Assembly: GCA_003531115.1 (NCBI GenBank)
Contig: DQHT01000049.1
Span: 47,241 to 63,174, forward strand
Direction of reading: 5' to 3'
Origin: Bacteroidota bacterium
Lineage (GTDB): Bacteria; Bacteroidota; Bacteroidia; UBA8524
Length of the DNA stretch: 15,934 nt
Positions 6,549 through 14,790 of the stretch are shown piece after piece (position 1 is the first letter of the stretch; the number at the start of each line of letters is the position of its first letter). The translations under genes and the position numbers were made by a program. The notes under the pieces were generated by a model. It had not been told where the DNA came from, did no database searches, and worked only from the letters and a program-made list of their open reading frames with translations.

Positions 6549-7517
6549 ATGGAAGAGCAAAAAAAATACGAGCTGTTTGACCGTTACCTCCGGGGAGAAC
6601 TGGAGCAAGAAGAGCTCGATGACTTTTTGGAGCGGCTGGAATCCGACCAGGAATTGAAAAACGAATTTGCCATGTACCAGTATCTGGTAGAAGGGATCCG
6701 GGAACATGAAAAGCAGGAGCTCAAAGCATTCCTTTCCAAAAAGAGAAACGAAGAAATAAGGTATATCGGCAATCCCTGGTCGAAAAGGTTCACTTATGCT
6801 TCAGCCGCTATCCTTGTGGGCTTCGGGTTGCTTTATGTGGTATTGGATAATCGGGTAAAAGACAACAATATAGTGGTGAATGAACCGGTGATAGTTCCTG
6901 AAACTCCTGAAACTCCCGCTATAAAGGAAGGGGCAGAGGAAGTAGAAAGAATAAAGCCAAAGGATGAGGTTGCCATTGTGCCAGAATTGAAACCAGAATC
7001 GCCTGAAATGGAAATAGACACTTCATTGACGCGGCGTAGGGGTACAAACCCAGGGATAAAAGGCGATGATGGTGGTGAATTCCCGGTCATGGGCGACCCC
7101 AACCGCATGGCCAGTTCAAGTAGTGATGAATATCCGGTAAAAGAAGATAGCCGCATTATGGATACTGTAATCACCCTGGCTATTCAATTTGAACAAGAGA
7201 CGGGTATGGTGCTTGATACAGGGGCCGGGAAAATACATCAGACTATTACAGTAGATGCCCCGGAAAAAATCCTCGTTCAATTTTGGGAGTCGCCGATCAA
7301 TTATAAGGGCTATCGTTTTGATGGCAGGAAACTTGTTCTCTTTGGACTGGATACCTTTGAACAGGTAGAACTAAAATATAGGGTAATAGATGCCAACCTG
7401 AAGGTTTACGATGTCTATTTGGTATATGGCAAACTCCATGTAAAACTGATCGATAACAACCGCTACAATGCTTATATCCGGGAAACGAATCCGGCCATCC
7501 TCAACGAATTAAAGTGA
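6549..7517 (+). CDS. Membrane-anchored anti-sigma-like protein
   Basis: A 322-residue protein, the likely inhibitor of the sigma factor encoded 3 bases upstream. Residues 1-75 are cytoplasmic, charged and helical (DRYLRGELEQEELDDFLERL), like the sigma-binding N-terminus of Bacteroidota anti-sigma factors; no HxxxCxxC zinc motif is present. One membrane segment lies at about 81-99 (FTYASAAILVGFGLLYVVL). A Pro/Glu-rich linker (about 100-200) and a compact C-terminal domain (about 201-322) would lie in the periplasm. The C-terminal domain has alternating hydrophobic residues suggesting beta structure; I do not recognise it. The last codons overlap the dapF start. The role is inferred from position and topology, not from a recognised anti-sigma domain. 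Confidence 0.75.
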   Translation: MEEQKKYELFDRYLRGELEQEELDDFLERLESDQELKNEFAMYQYLVEGIREHEKQELKAFLSKKRNEEIRYIGNPWSKRFTYASAAILVGFGLLYVVLDNRVKDNNIVVNEPVIVPETPETPAIKEGAEEVERIKPKDEVAIVPELKPESPEMEIDTSLTRRRGTNPGIKGDDGGEFPVMGDPNRMASSSSDEYPVKEDSRIMDTVITLAIQFEQETGMVLDTGAGKIHQTITVDAPEKILVQFWESPINYKGYRFDGRKLVLFGLDTFEQVELKYRVIDANLKVYDVYLVYGKLHVKLIDNNRYNAYIRETNPAILNELK

Positions 7518-8296
7518 ACATTCCATTTTACAAATACCAGGGAACAGGAAACGATTTTATCCTGATCGATAACCGGGAGCGGGGCTTGTCGCACGACGCC
7601 CGATCTCTCTATGAAAATTGGTGCGACCGCCGTTTTGGTATTGGCGCCGATGGCCTTATCCTGCTCGAAAATGCAGAGGGTTATGATTTTCGGATGGTGT
7701 ATTTTAATTCGGATGGCAATCAAAGCAGCATGTGCGGAAATGGCGGACGATGTATCGTCCAGTTTGCGCATGACCAGGGTCTTATTGAAAATTCATGCCG
7801 GTTTATGGCGATCGATGGTCCCCACGAAGCCAGGATTGTGAATGGCATCGTTGAATTAAAAATGCAGGATGTTAAAGGTACGGAGGAGATCGATGGCGAT
7901 TATTACCTGAACACCGGCTCTCCCCATTATGTGCGTTTTAAAACAGGCCCATTGCCTGAATGCGACCTGATAACGGAAGCCCGTAAAGTTCGGTACAATG
8001 CGCGCTTTAAAGAAGACGGAACCAATGTAAACCTGGTTCAGGATGTGGGTTCCCATCTGAATGTGCGCACCTACGAAAGGGGAGTGGAAGATGAAACATA
8101 CTCTTGTGGAACAGGAGTTACAGCCGTTGCGCTCGTCAGCCATATTCATTCGCCATCAGGACATTCCTATTCCCGGAAAATTGAAACCCCGGGCGGGAGT
8201 CTCGAGGTTCGTTTCCATAAACAAGACGAAGCTCATTTTACGGATATATGGCTTTGCGGTCCGGCGAAATTTGTGTTTCGGGGAGTCCTTTCGTAA
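7514..8296 (+). CDS. dapF: Diaminopimelate epimerase
   Basis: Interconverts LL- and meso-diaminopimelate without a cofactor, the step before lysine and the source of meso-DAP for peptidoglycan, in the cytoplasm. The product has 260 residues, slightly short of the usual 270-280. The two catalytic cysteines are visible: C74 in SSMCGNGGRC and C208 in YSCGTGVTA. The N-terminal FYKYQGTGNDF (5-15), FGIGADG (41-47) and NVNLVQ are the substrate-binding family marks. The start is GTG at 7514, overlapping the upstream TGA as GTGA; no earlier start fits, and the conserved N-terminus begins 4 residues later. The overlap suggests translational coupling, so dapF should share transcription with the sigma and anti-sigma genes. 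Aspartate kinase of the same pathway lies about 6.5 kb to the left. Confidence 0.97.
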   Translation: MNIPFYKYQGTGNDFILIDNRERGLSHDARSLYENWCDRRFGIGADGLILLENAEGYDFRMVYFNSDGNQSSMCGNGGRCIVQFAHDQGLIENSCRFMAIDGPHEARIVNGIVELKMQDVKGTEEIDGDYYLNTGSPHYVRFKTGPLPECDLITEARKVRYNARFKEDGTNVNLVQDVGSHLNVRTYERGVEDETYSCGTGVTAVALVSHIHSPSGHSYSRKIETPGGSLEVRFHKQDEAHFTDIWLCGPAKFVFRGVLS

Positions 8297-8387
8297 ATAT
8301 AATCCGTTTTACTTTTCCTTCACGCCGTATTTGGCTTAACTTGCGCTATTTTCCTGATAGAAATAGCTTTTGAAAGTTGTCAACACA

Positions 8388-11357
8388 ATGCCTTTTGTTT
8401 TGGTGTATTCCATTATGGAACACCCTCAGTTTGGCTATCTGATCGAGCCCCATGTGGTCCAGATCAATAGCCTGGGTCACCTTACACTTTCTCGTCAAAA
8501 ACTCTTTTCAGCCAATTTTCCCTATTATGAAAAAGGACTGGATGAAACAGATAAAAAGTTGGTTCTGCTTTTGGAAAACCTGGATCAGGAAAAGATCGTT
8601 CAGCGCTTCCATAGCAAGGGAACCATACGTCCGGCTGAATACTTTAAAAAATTCTACAACGAGGATGTTCAGAAAAAACTGATACGTCCGTATATTGAAA
8701 AAACCCTTAACGAGGCCATCCCAATGATGGCAGAAAAGCCCATATATCTAATGGGAAAAGACGGGAACCCGGCCTCAACACCTGTCAAACTGGCTCCGGA
8801 ACCTGCAACGGTATTGTTCCATTTCCGGCGCGATGAACTCGGAACGAATTATTTCCCGACCCTCAAATGCGAGAATAAAACCGTGGAATTTAAAGGGCAT
8901 ATGGGCATCCTGTTGGTCAATCAACCAGCCTGGCTCCTGAATGATGGCATCCTCTACACCTTTGAAAAAAATATAGATGGCAATAAACTCAGGCCATTTT
9001 TGAGCAAAAAGCATATCCATATTCCAAAAGCCACCGAATTCACCTATTTCCAGAAGTTTGTGGTGCCGCTGGTGGAGAAATTCGATGTGTATGCCAAAGG
9101 TTTCGAAATACGCTCTGAAACCTTGTTGGCCAGTCCTGTTCTTACGATCGACAATGCGTGGGGGGATGGTATCCGACTCAATCTCGGCTTTCGTTATGAT
9201 GAGCATATGTTTCCCTACCATTCCGGTAAAAAGGTGTCTGTTTTTCTTGAACGGAACAATGAAGAATATATCTTCCATCGTATTCGAAGAAACAAAGCCT
9301 GGGAAGAAAAACAAAAAGAGTTTCTGGAAGAGCTGGGGTTGCATCTTTTTCAGGGTTCCGGGTTTAAAACACAGGAGGATCTTCATGGATTGGATTGGCT
9401 TAACCAAAATCAATCCGTCTTAACCGAACAGGGATATATCATCCATCAGGATGAGGAAAAAAAATACTTTATCGGTAACCGCAGTGTGGAGTTGAAAGCC
9501 ACCGAAGACGGCGACTGGTTCGATGTGCAGGCCAAGGTCCTGTTTGGTGAATTTGAAGTGCCCTTCAGCCGCTTACGTCGTTTTATCCTGGAAGGGAAAA
9601 GAGAATTTCCTCTGCCCAACGGCGAGATCGCCATTATTCCCGATGAATGGTTTGCCCAGTTTAATGAGCTGATCGAACTCAGCCATGACCCGCACGGCCT
9701 CCGCCTGCACCGGCACCATTATCAGCTGTTGGAAAATCTGCAATTGAGCAAGGTATCGCAGGATCTGCACGCACGCCTGGCAGCGATCGAAGATTGGAAA
9801 ATGCAGGTTCCATCTAAACCAACCGACCGTTTTGATGGTGAATTAAGGCCTTATCAGCTGGATGGATTCCATTGGTTTTATTTTTTGAAGAACAATAATT
9901 TCGGCGGTTGCCTGGCCGATGACATGGGTCTTGGTAAAACCATCCAGGCCTTGGCGCTTCTGGCTAATGAAGTAGAATTAAATACTTCGGTTGAAAGCAG
10001 TGAAGTTTATGTACCTGAGTTGGAGGTTGTGAGTGAAGGCGGACAGCACCAGATCAGCCTCTTTGACCAAACCCTGGTAAAAGGAGAACGGGTAGCATTG
10101 AGGTCGCGTAAAATACGGGCAGTAAATCTGGTAGTTGCCCCTACTTCTCTCGTTTATAACTGGTTAAAGGAAGCAGCTAAGTTTGTTCCCCATTTGCGGG
10201 TATATGTGCATACCGGCACCCAGCGAAGCAAATCGCCAGAGATATTCTGGAATTACGACCTGATCATCAGCACCTATGGGGTCTTGCGACTTGATATCGA
10301 CTGGATCGAAAAAATGCCCTTTCATTATGTGATCCTTGATGAAAGCCAGGCGATCAAGAACCCTGCTGCACTCACGTCGAAAACCGTGAAACAAATCAAG
10401 GCCAAACACAGGCTGGTTCTTACCGGTACACCAATTGAAAATACCGTGTCAGACCTCTGGTCACAAATGAATTTTATCAATCCGGGCCTTTTGGGCACCT
10501 ATACCTATTTCCAAAAACGTTTTGCCATTCCTATAGAGAAAGAGGGCAATGAAAAAGCCAAAGAACGCCTCCATCAGTTGATCTCACCCTTTGTGCTTCG
10601 TCGTACCAAAAAGCAGGTTGCCGGCGATCTGCCTGATAAATATGAACTGATCCACTATTGTGAGATGACAGAGGAGCAGGAAAAACTTTATGACGAAACC
10701 AAAAGCATCTTCCGGAATCAGATCTTGCAGGTGGTATCCCAGCAGGGCATCAAACGAAGCAAACTGCAGATCCTGAAGGGACTAATTCTTCTGAGGCAGA
10801 TCAGTAACCATCCCCGCCTGTCGAATCCTGATTTTTTGGGCGAGAGTGGAAAATTTATTGAGATCACGCGGATGCTCGAAACGGCTATGCAGGAGGGACA
10901 TAAAATTTTGCTATTCTCGCAATTTGTCAAACATCTTACCCTCTTTAAAGAATATTTTTTGGCCCGGGGTATCCGCTTTGCTTATCTGGATGGAGCCACG
11001 AGCAGCAAAGACCGTTTGAAAGAGGTAGACCGCTTTAATGAGGATGAAAGTCTGGGTATTTTTCTGATCAGTTTAAAGGCGGGAGGAACCGGACTTAATC
11101 TCACCAGTGCCGACTATGTATTCCTCGCAGACCCATGGTGGAACCCGGCTGTAGAACGCCAGGCCATTGATCGGGCGCATCGGATCGGACAAACCCAAAA
11201 AGTTTTCAGCTATAAGTTTATAACCAAAAACAGCGTTGAGGAAAAAATCTTGTCATTACAGAAAAGGAAGATGGAGCTTGCCGAAAATCTTATCGACACC
11301 GATGATTATATCCTGCGAAACATCGATTTGGTAGAATTAGAAGAGCTTTTAGAATAA
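8388..11357 (+). CDS. SWI2/SNF2-family ATP-dependent helicase/translocase
   Basis: A double-stranded-DNA translocase of 989 residues, of the bacterial SNF2 type often called HelZ or RapA-like; its cellular role is not known from sequence. The ATPase core is C-terminal: Walker A DDMGLGKT (511-518), motif Ia VVAPTSLVYNW, Walker B LDESQ (650-654), motif III LTGTPIEN (678-685), motif V KAGGTGLNL (897-905) and motif VI QAIDRAHRIGQ (925-935). About 480 residues precede the core; they are rich in aromatic and charged residues and have no motif I recognise. Some 45 residues are inserted between Walker A and motif Ia. The ATG at 8388 is preferred; the open frame extends to TTG at 8370 but a TTG start is less likely. 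It follows dapF after 91 bases and may be transcribed with it. Confidence 0.93.
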   Translation: MPFVLVYSIMEHPQFGYLIEPHVVQINSLGHLTLSRQKLFSANFPYYEKGLDETDKKLVLLLENLDQEKIVQRFHSKGTIRPAEYFKKFYNEDVQKKLIRPYIEKTLNEAIPMMAEKPIYLMGKDGNPASTPVKLAPEPATVLFHFRRDELGTNYFPTLKCENKTVEFKGHMGILLVNQPAWLLNDGILYTFEKNIDGNKLRPFLSKKHIHIPKATEFTYFQKFVVPLVEKFDVYAKGFEIRSETLLASPVLTIDNAWGDGIRLNLGFRYDEHMFPYHSGKKVSVFLERNNEEYIFHRIRRNKAWEEKQKEFLEELGLHLFQGSGFKTQEDLHGLDWLNQNQSVLTEQGYIIHQDEEKKYFIGNRSVELKATEDGDWFDVQAKVLFGEFEVPFSRLRRFILEGKREFPLPNGEIAIIPDEWFAQFNELIELSHDPHGLRLHRHHYQLLENLQLSKVSQDLHARLAAIEDWKMQVPSKPTDRFDGELRPYQLDGFHWFYFLKNNNFGGCLADDMGLGKTIQALALLANEVELNTSVESSEVYVPELEVVSEGGQHQISLFDQTLVKGERVALRSRKIRAVNLVVAPTSLVYNWLKEAAKFVPHLRVYVHTGTQRSKSPEIFWNYDLIISTYGVLRLDIDWIEKMPFHYVILDESQAIKNPAALTSKTVKQIKAKHRLVLTGTPIENTVSDLWSQMNFINPGLLGTYTYFQKRFAIPIEKEGNEKAKERLHQLISPFVLRRTKKQVAGDLPDKYELIHYCEMTEEQEKLYDETKSIFRNQILQVVSQQGIKRSKLQILKGLILLRQISNHPRLSNPDFLGESGKFIEITRMLETAMQEGHKILLFSQFVKHLTLFKEYFLARGIRFAYLDGATSSKDRLKEVDRFNEDESLGIFLISLKAGGTGLNLTSADYVFLADPWWNPAVERQAIDRAHRIGQTQKVFSYKFITKNSVEEKILSLQKRKMELAENLIDTDDYILRNIDLVELEELLE

Positions 11358-11413
11358 ATAGCTTTCCTTTAACTTAAATTTTAATTTTATTTGACATCTC
11401 AAACTTAACACAA

Positions 11414-12184
11414 ATGAAAAAATTCTTTACTCTAATTATGGTTGCGGCCATCAGTTCTGTTGCTTACGGTCAGCGTTTAGCAGATTTATCAGTTAAAACC
11501 ATCGTTTCCCCGGATAAGCTGGAAAGCACTGATCAGGGAACCTTGATGAAACTGAATCTGGAAGTTTACAATGATGGTCCTGACGACCTCATGATCGGCG
11601 ACACCCTTTATTACAGCATGATCCTGGCCAACCTGAACAACCAGGTAATTACCCAGCTTCCGCAAGATGCCCATTTGGGGTATGTAACTGTAGGTTTGGT
11701 CCTGACCCGTAACGTAAACGCCGGCGACACGATCCATTTTTTGAAGGATATCAATATTGCCCTTCTAGCTAACAATACATTTGAGGTAAATGTTATCGCT
11801 TCTATCTTTGCCCAAAATCGTCCTGATCTGGTTTTCGAAGGAAGTGCATCAAACACCGACAACCGGAAAACAGTAAAAATCATTTGGTACAATAAAGACA
11901 AATTCCCATTGAGCAGCGGTACTGTGGTTATGGATGGATTGACTGTATATCCAAACCCGGCAAGTGAACTTACTACCATTCAATTAAGTGCCGTTGAAAT
12001 TGGTGAAACAACCACTTTGCGCGTTTTTGACGTGAACGGAAAAGAAGTGTTTATCGAAAGCAAAGCGGCAGGAGTTGCAGATTCATTCGAATTGAACACC
12101 TCGCTTTTTGAAAACGGAATTTATATGGTCCAGGTTAGCAGCGGATCTCAGATTCGCAGCAGCAAACTGGTCGTTCAGCATTAA
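11414..12184 (+). CDS. Small secreted protein with T9SS type A sorting domain
   Basis: A 256-residue exported protein. Residues 1-19 are a clear signal peptide (MKK, hydrophobic core, AYG before Q20). Residues 21 to about 165 form a beta-rich region ([28 protein letters not shown]) resembling CARDB- or DUF11-like Ig modules that discuss no catalytic motif. The last 80 residues are a type A C-terminal sorting domain: LTVYPNPA (176-183), [16 protein letters not shown] and KLVV near the end, so the protein should pass the outer membrane through the type IX system and lose this domain. A, T-rich sequence precedes the ATG, as is common in Bacteroidota. A strong terminator 22 bases after the stop ends the transcript. 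The function of the mature part is unknown. Confidence 0.9.
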   Translation: MKKFFTLIMVAAISSVAYGQRLADLSVKTIVSPDKLESTDQGTLMKLNLEVYNDGPDDLMIGDTLYYSMILANLNNQVITQLPQDAHLGYVTVGLVLTRNVNAGDTIHFLKDINIALLANNTFEVNVIASIFAQNRPDLVFEGSASNTDNRKTVKIIWYNKDKFPLSSGTVVMDGLTVYPNPASELTTIQLSAVEIGETTTLRVFDVNGKEVFIESKAAGVADSFELNTSLFENGIYMVQVSSGSQIRSSKLVVQH

Positions 12185-12205
12185 TCGCACATAATACTAT
12201 GCGTG

Positions 12206-12235
12206 AAAAAACCACCTGCGGGTGGTTTTTTTTTT
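12206..12235 (+). terminator. Strong intrinsic terminator after the secreted-protein gene
   Basis: AAAAAACCACC (12206-12216), loop TGCG (12217-12220) and GGTGGTTTTTT (12221-12231) form a perfect 11-bp stem within a run of ten T's (12226-12235). The A-run and T-run make it usable on both strands. It separates the upstream gene from the carboxyltransferase gene and shows that the latter must have its own promoter between 12236 and 12288. Confidence 0.9.
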
Positions 12236-12288
12236 GCACTTGCCATAATATTGCCTTTTCGAAGGATATTGCGGTATTAATTGAGAAT

Positions 12289-13827
12289 ATGAATAAAAGA
12301 GAACAACTCGATCAATTGCGGGAAGAAGCCCTTTTGGGTGGTGGACAGGCGCGGATCGACAGTCAGCATAAAAAAGGAAAACTCACTGCCCGTGAACGTG
12401 TTCATTTACTGATGGATGAAGGCAGTTTCGAAGAGATCGGTGCTTTTGTAAAACACAGAAGCCGCGATTTCGATATGGAAAAACAGCAGTTCCTGGGAGA
12501 TGGGGTCATAACCGGCTATGGAACGATCAATGGGCGATTAACCTATATTTTTTCCCAGGATTTTACCGTTTTTGGTGGTTCTCTTTCGGAAACCCATGCC
12601 GAAAAAATCGTTAAAATTATGGATATGGCCCTTCAAAACGGGGCGCCGCTTATTGGATTGAACGATTCAGGCGGGGCTCGAATTCAGGAGGGCGTGGTAT
12701 CTCTGGGAGGCTATGCTGACATTTTTTACAGGAATGTGATCAGCAGTGGGGTGGTACCTCAGCTATCAGCCATCATGGGGCCCTGCGCAGGAGGGGCAGT
12801 TTACTCTCCGGCTATGACCGATTTTATCCTCATGGTCGAAAAATCAAGCTATATGTTCGTTACCGGTCCGAATGTGGTAAAAACGGTAACCCACGAAGAA
12901 GTGAGCAGCGAAGAGTTGGGAGGAGCCTCGGTACATTCTACCAAATCGGGTGTAGCCCATTTTAGTTGCGAAAATGAAGTTCAGGCCCTGGATTACCTGA
13001 AACGACTTCTGAGCTATATGCCCCAGAATTGTGAAGAAAAACCGACCTCCCTGTATTACGAAACAGGCGATGAGTCGCGCAAACAATTGAACGGCATTAT
13101 CCCGGATAACCCCAATCAACCTTACGATATCCGTGAAGTGATAGAAGGAGTTTGCGATTCGGATAGCTTTTTGGAAGTCCATAAAAACTTTGCAGAAAAC
13201 ATCGTTGTCGGTTTTGCACGGCTGGCAGGTAGAAGTGTCGGTATCGTCGCCAATCAACCTGCTTTTTTAGCGGGAGTGCTCGATATTCATTCTTCTACCA
13301 AAGCTGCCCGCTTCGTGCGTTTCTGCGACTGTTTTAATATTCCTTTGCTCGTATTTGAAGATGTTCCGGGCTTCCTGCCGGGTACTGACCAGGAGTGGAA
13401 TGCCATCATAACCAATGGCGCCAAGCTATTGTACGCTTTTAGTGAAGCGACCGTTCCGCGCATAACCGTTATCACGCGCAAAGCCTATGGTGGAGCCTAT
13501 GATGTAATGAATTCGAAACATATTGGCGCCGATCTGAACTTTGCATGGCCTAGTGCTGAAATTGCGGTGATGGGAGCCAAGGGAGCTGCCGAGATCATAT
13601 TTAAAAGAGAGATCCAGTCTGCCGCCAACAAAGAAGAGGCACTCAAAGAAAAAGAACAGGAGTACGGTGCCTTGTTCGCCAATCCATACCGTGCCGCTGA
13701 AAGGGGATTTGTGGACGAAGTGATCCATCCGGAAGAAACACGCAGCAAACTGATCAAAGGTTTCGCCATGTTGGAGAACAAAGTAGCCAATCTGCCGCGC
13801 AAAAAACACGGCAATATTCCCTTGTAG
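12289..13827 (+). CDS. pccB: Acyl-CoA carboxylase, carboxyltransferase (beta) subunit, probably propionyl-CoA
   Basis: Transfers carboxyl from biotin to an acyl-CoA, probably making methylmalonyl-CoA from propionyl-CoA. The 512-residue length and the doubled crotonase fold are typical. N-domain: [19 protein letters not shown] (about 27-45) and SGGARIQEG (127-135) with [10 protein letters not shown] (164-173), the first oxyanion-hole region. C-domain: [15 protein letters not shown] and [12 protein letters not shown]405 in GAYDVM is at the position where Asp favours propionyl-CoA in the Streptomyces enzymes. A membrane-coupled methylmalonyl-CoA decarboxylase subunit is the alternative. No biotin carboxylase or biotin-carrier gene is in the window. 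The frame is open back to 12199, but that start lies before the terminator; [10 protein letters not shown] at 12289 matches the family N-terminus. Confidence 0.93.
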   Translation: MNKREQLDQLREEALLGGGQARIDSQHKKGKLTARERVHLLMDEGSFEEIGAFVKHRSRDFDMEKQQFLGDGVITGYGTINGRLTYIFSQDFTVFGGSLSETHAEKIVKIMDMALQNGAPLIGLNDSGGARIQEGVVSLGGYADIFYRNVISSGVVPQLSAIMGPCAGGAVYSPAMTDFILMVEKSSYMFVTGPNVVKTVTHEEVSSEELGGASVHSTKSGVAHFSCENEVQALDYLKRLLSYMPQNCEEKPTSLYYETGDESRKQLNGIIPDNPNQPYDIREVIEGVCDSDSFLEVHKNFAENIVVGFARLAGRSVGIVANQPAFLAGVLDIHSSTKAARFVRFCDCFNIPLLVFEDVPGFLPGTDQEWNAIITNGAKLLYAFSEATVPRITVITRKAYGGAYDVMNSKHIGADLNFAWPSAEIAVMGAKGAAEIIFKREIQSAANKEEALKEKEQEYGALFANPYRAAERGFVDEVIHPEETRSKLIKGFAMLENKVANLPRKKHGNIPL

Positions 13828-13829
13828 TT

Positions 13830-14786
13830 ATGCAAAAAGCCCCCTATCTGTCTGTTATCATTCCCTGCTTTAATGAGGAGGATATGCTGCCCAAAACGTT
13901 CGAACGCGTTATGGATGCCCTGGAGGGTGACTGGCATAAAGGTGCAGAAGTGATCTTTGTGAATGATGGAAGCAGTGACCAAAGTCTGGACCTGCTCAGG
14001 GCATTTGCTCGTGAAAACGAGAATGTAAAGGTTTTGAATTTTTCTAGGAATTTTGGACATCAGGCGGCGGTTACAGCGGGAATAAGCTATTGCAGCGGGG
14101 ATGTTGCCATTATCATCGATGCCGACCTGCAGGACCCGCCTGAACTGTTTAAGGAAATGGTGGCCATTTACCGGGAGAAAGGTGCCAATGTCGTTTATGG
14201 GGTTCGCAGGCAAAGAAGGGGGGAAACCTGGTTTAAAAAACTAACGGCGAAATGGTTTTACCGGCTCCTGAACAGCCTCAGCGATGTGAACCTGAATGTG
14301 GATACAGGAGATTTCAGGCTGATCGACAGAAAGGTGATCAATGCCTTTAAAGGAATGGGCGAGCGAAACAAATACATCCGCGGACTGATAAGCTGGATGG
14401 GATTTAAACAGGAACCCATCTATTACGACCGTGATGCCCGGATGGCAGGGGAAACGAAATATCCATTGGGCAAAATGCTCAAACTCGCTTCCATCGCCAT
14501 GTTCTACTTTTCCAAAAAGCCGCTGAAAATGGCCATCACCCTTGGGGTAATAACGCTGAGCATCGGACTGCTGCTTACCATTTACGTTTTGGTGGCACAG
14601 TTCTCCGCAAATTCCACCACCACTCCCGGCTGGGCTTCTACGCTTATTTCCATCATCTTTTTTGGAGGTGTTCAGCTCATTACCATTGGTGTAACCGGAG
14701 AATATATCGGCAATATCCTGGACGAAGTGAAAGGACGCCCCGAGTTTATCGTTGAAGAGGAGATCAATATTAAAAAAGCCGACTAG
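13830..14786 (+). CDS. Membrane-anchored family 2 glycosyltransferase (GtrB/DPM1-like)
   Basis: Likely transfers a sugar from a nucleotide donor to a polyprenyl phosphate on the cytoplasmic face of the inner membrane. The GT-A domain fills about residues 1-215: LSVIIPCFNEE (7-17), VNDGSSD (44-50), FSRNFGHQAAVTAG (71-84) and the DxD metal site IIDADLQDPP (95-104). Two C-terminal membrane segments (about 233-257 and 271-292) and the TGEYIGNILDEVKGRPEFIV tail are characteristic of the bactoprenol glucosyltransferase group; 318 residues is the usual length. It begins 2 bases after the carboxyltransferase stop and is probably co-transcribed, although no functional link is evident. Sugar and acceptor cannot be told from sequence. 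Confidence 0.92.
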   Translation: MQKAPYLSVIIPCFNEEDMLPKTFERVMDALEGDWHKGAEVIFVNDGSSDQSLDLLRAFARENENVKVLNFSRNFGHQAAVTAGISYCSGDVAIIIDADLQDPPELFKEMVAIYREKGANVVYGVRRQRRGETWFKKLTAKWFYRLLNSLSDVNLNVDTGDFRLIDRKVINAFKGMGERNKYIRGLISWMGFKQEPIYYDRDARMAGETKYPLGKMLKLASIAMFYFSKKPLKMAITLGVITLSIGLLLTIYVLVAQFSANSTTTPGWASTLISIIFFGGVQLITIGVTGEYIGNILDEVKGRPEFIVEEEINIKKAD

Positions 14787-14790
14787 CTTC

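Noticed and set aside
6186..6707. Minus-strand open frame of 173 codons across the sigma and anti-sigma genes
   Set aside because: It is Phe-rich antisense of lysine-rich sequence; the plus-strand sigma factor is clear.
7586..7598. A GGCTTGTCG string in dapF resembling the GAGCTTGTCGA repeat core
   Set aside because: The inverted arms and flanking GCTGGG are missing, and the bases encode ordinary DapF residues.
12233..12253. TTTG and TAATATTG as a promoter for pccB
   Set aside because: The boxes are only 9 bases apart, too close for the usual spacing of about 19-20, and the first lies in the terminator T-run.
13497..14213. Minus-strand open frame of 238 codons across pccB and the glycosyltransferase
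   Set aside because: It is a shadow of two well-supported plus-strand genes and has no motif of its own.
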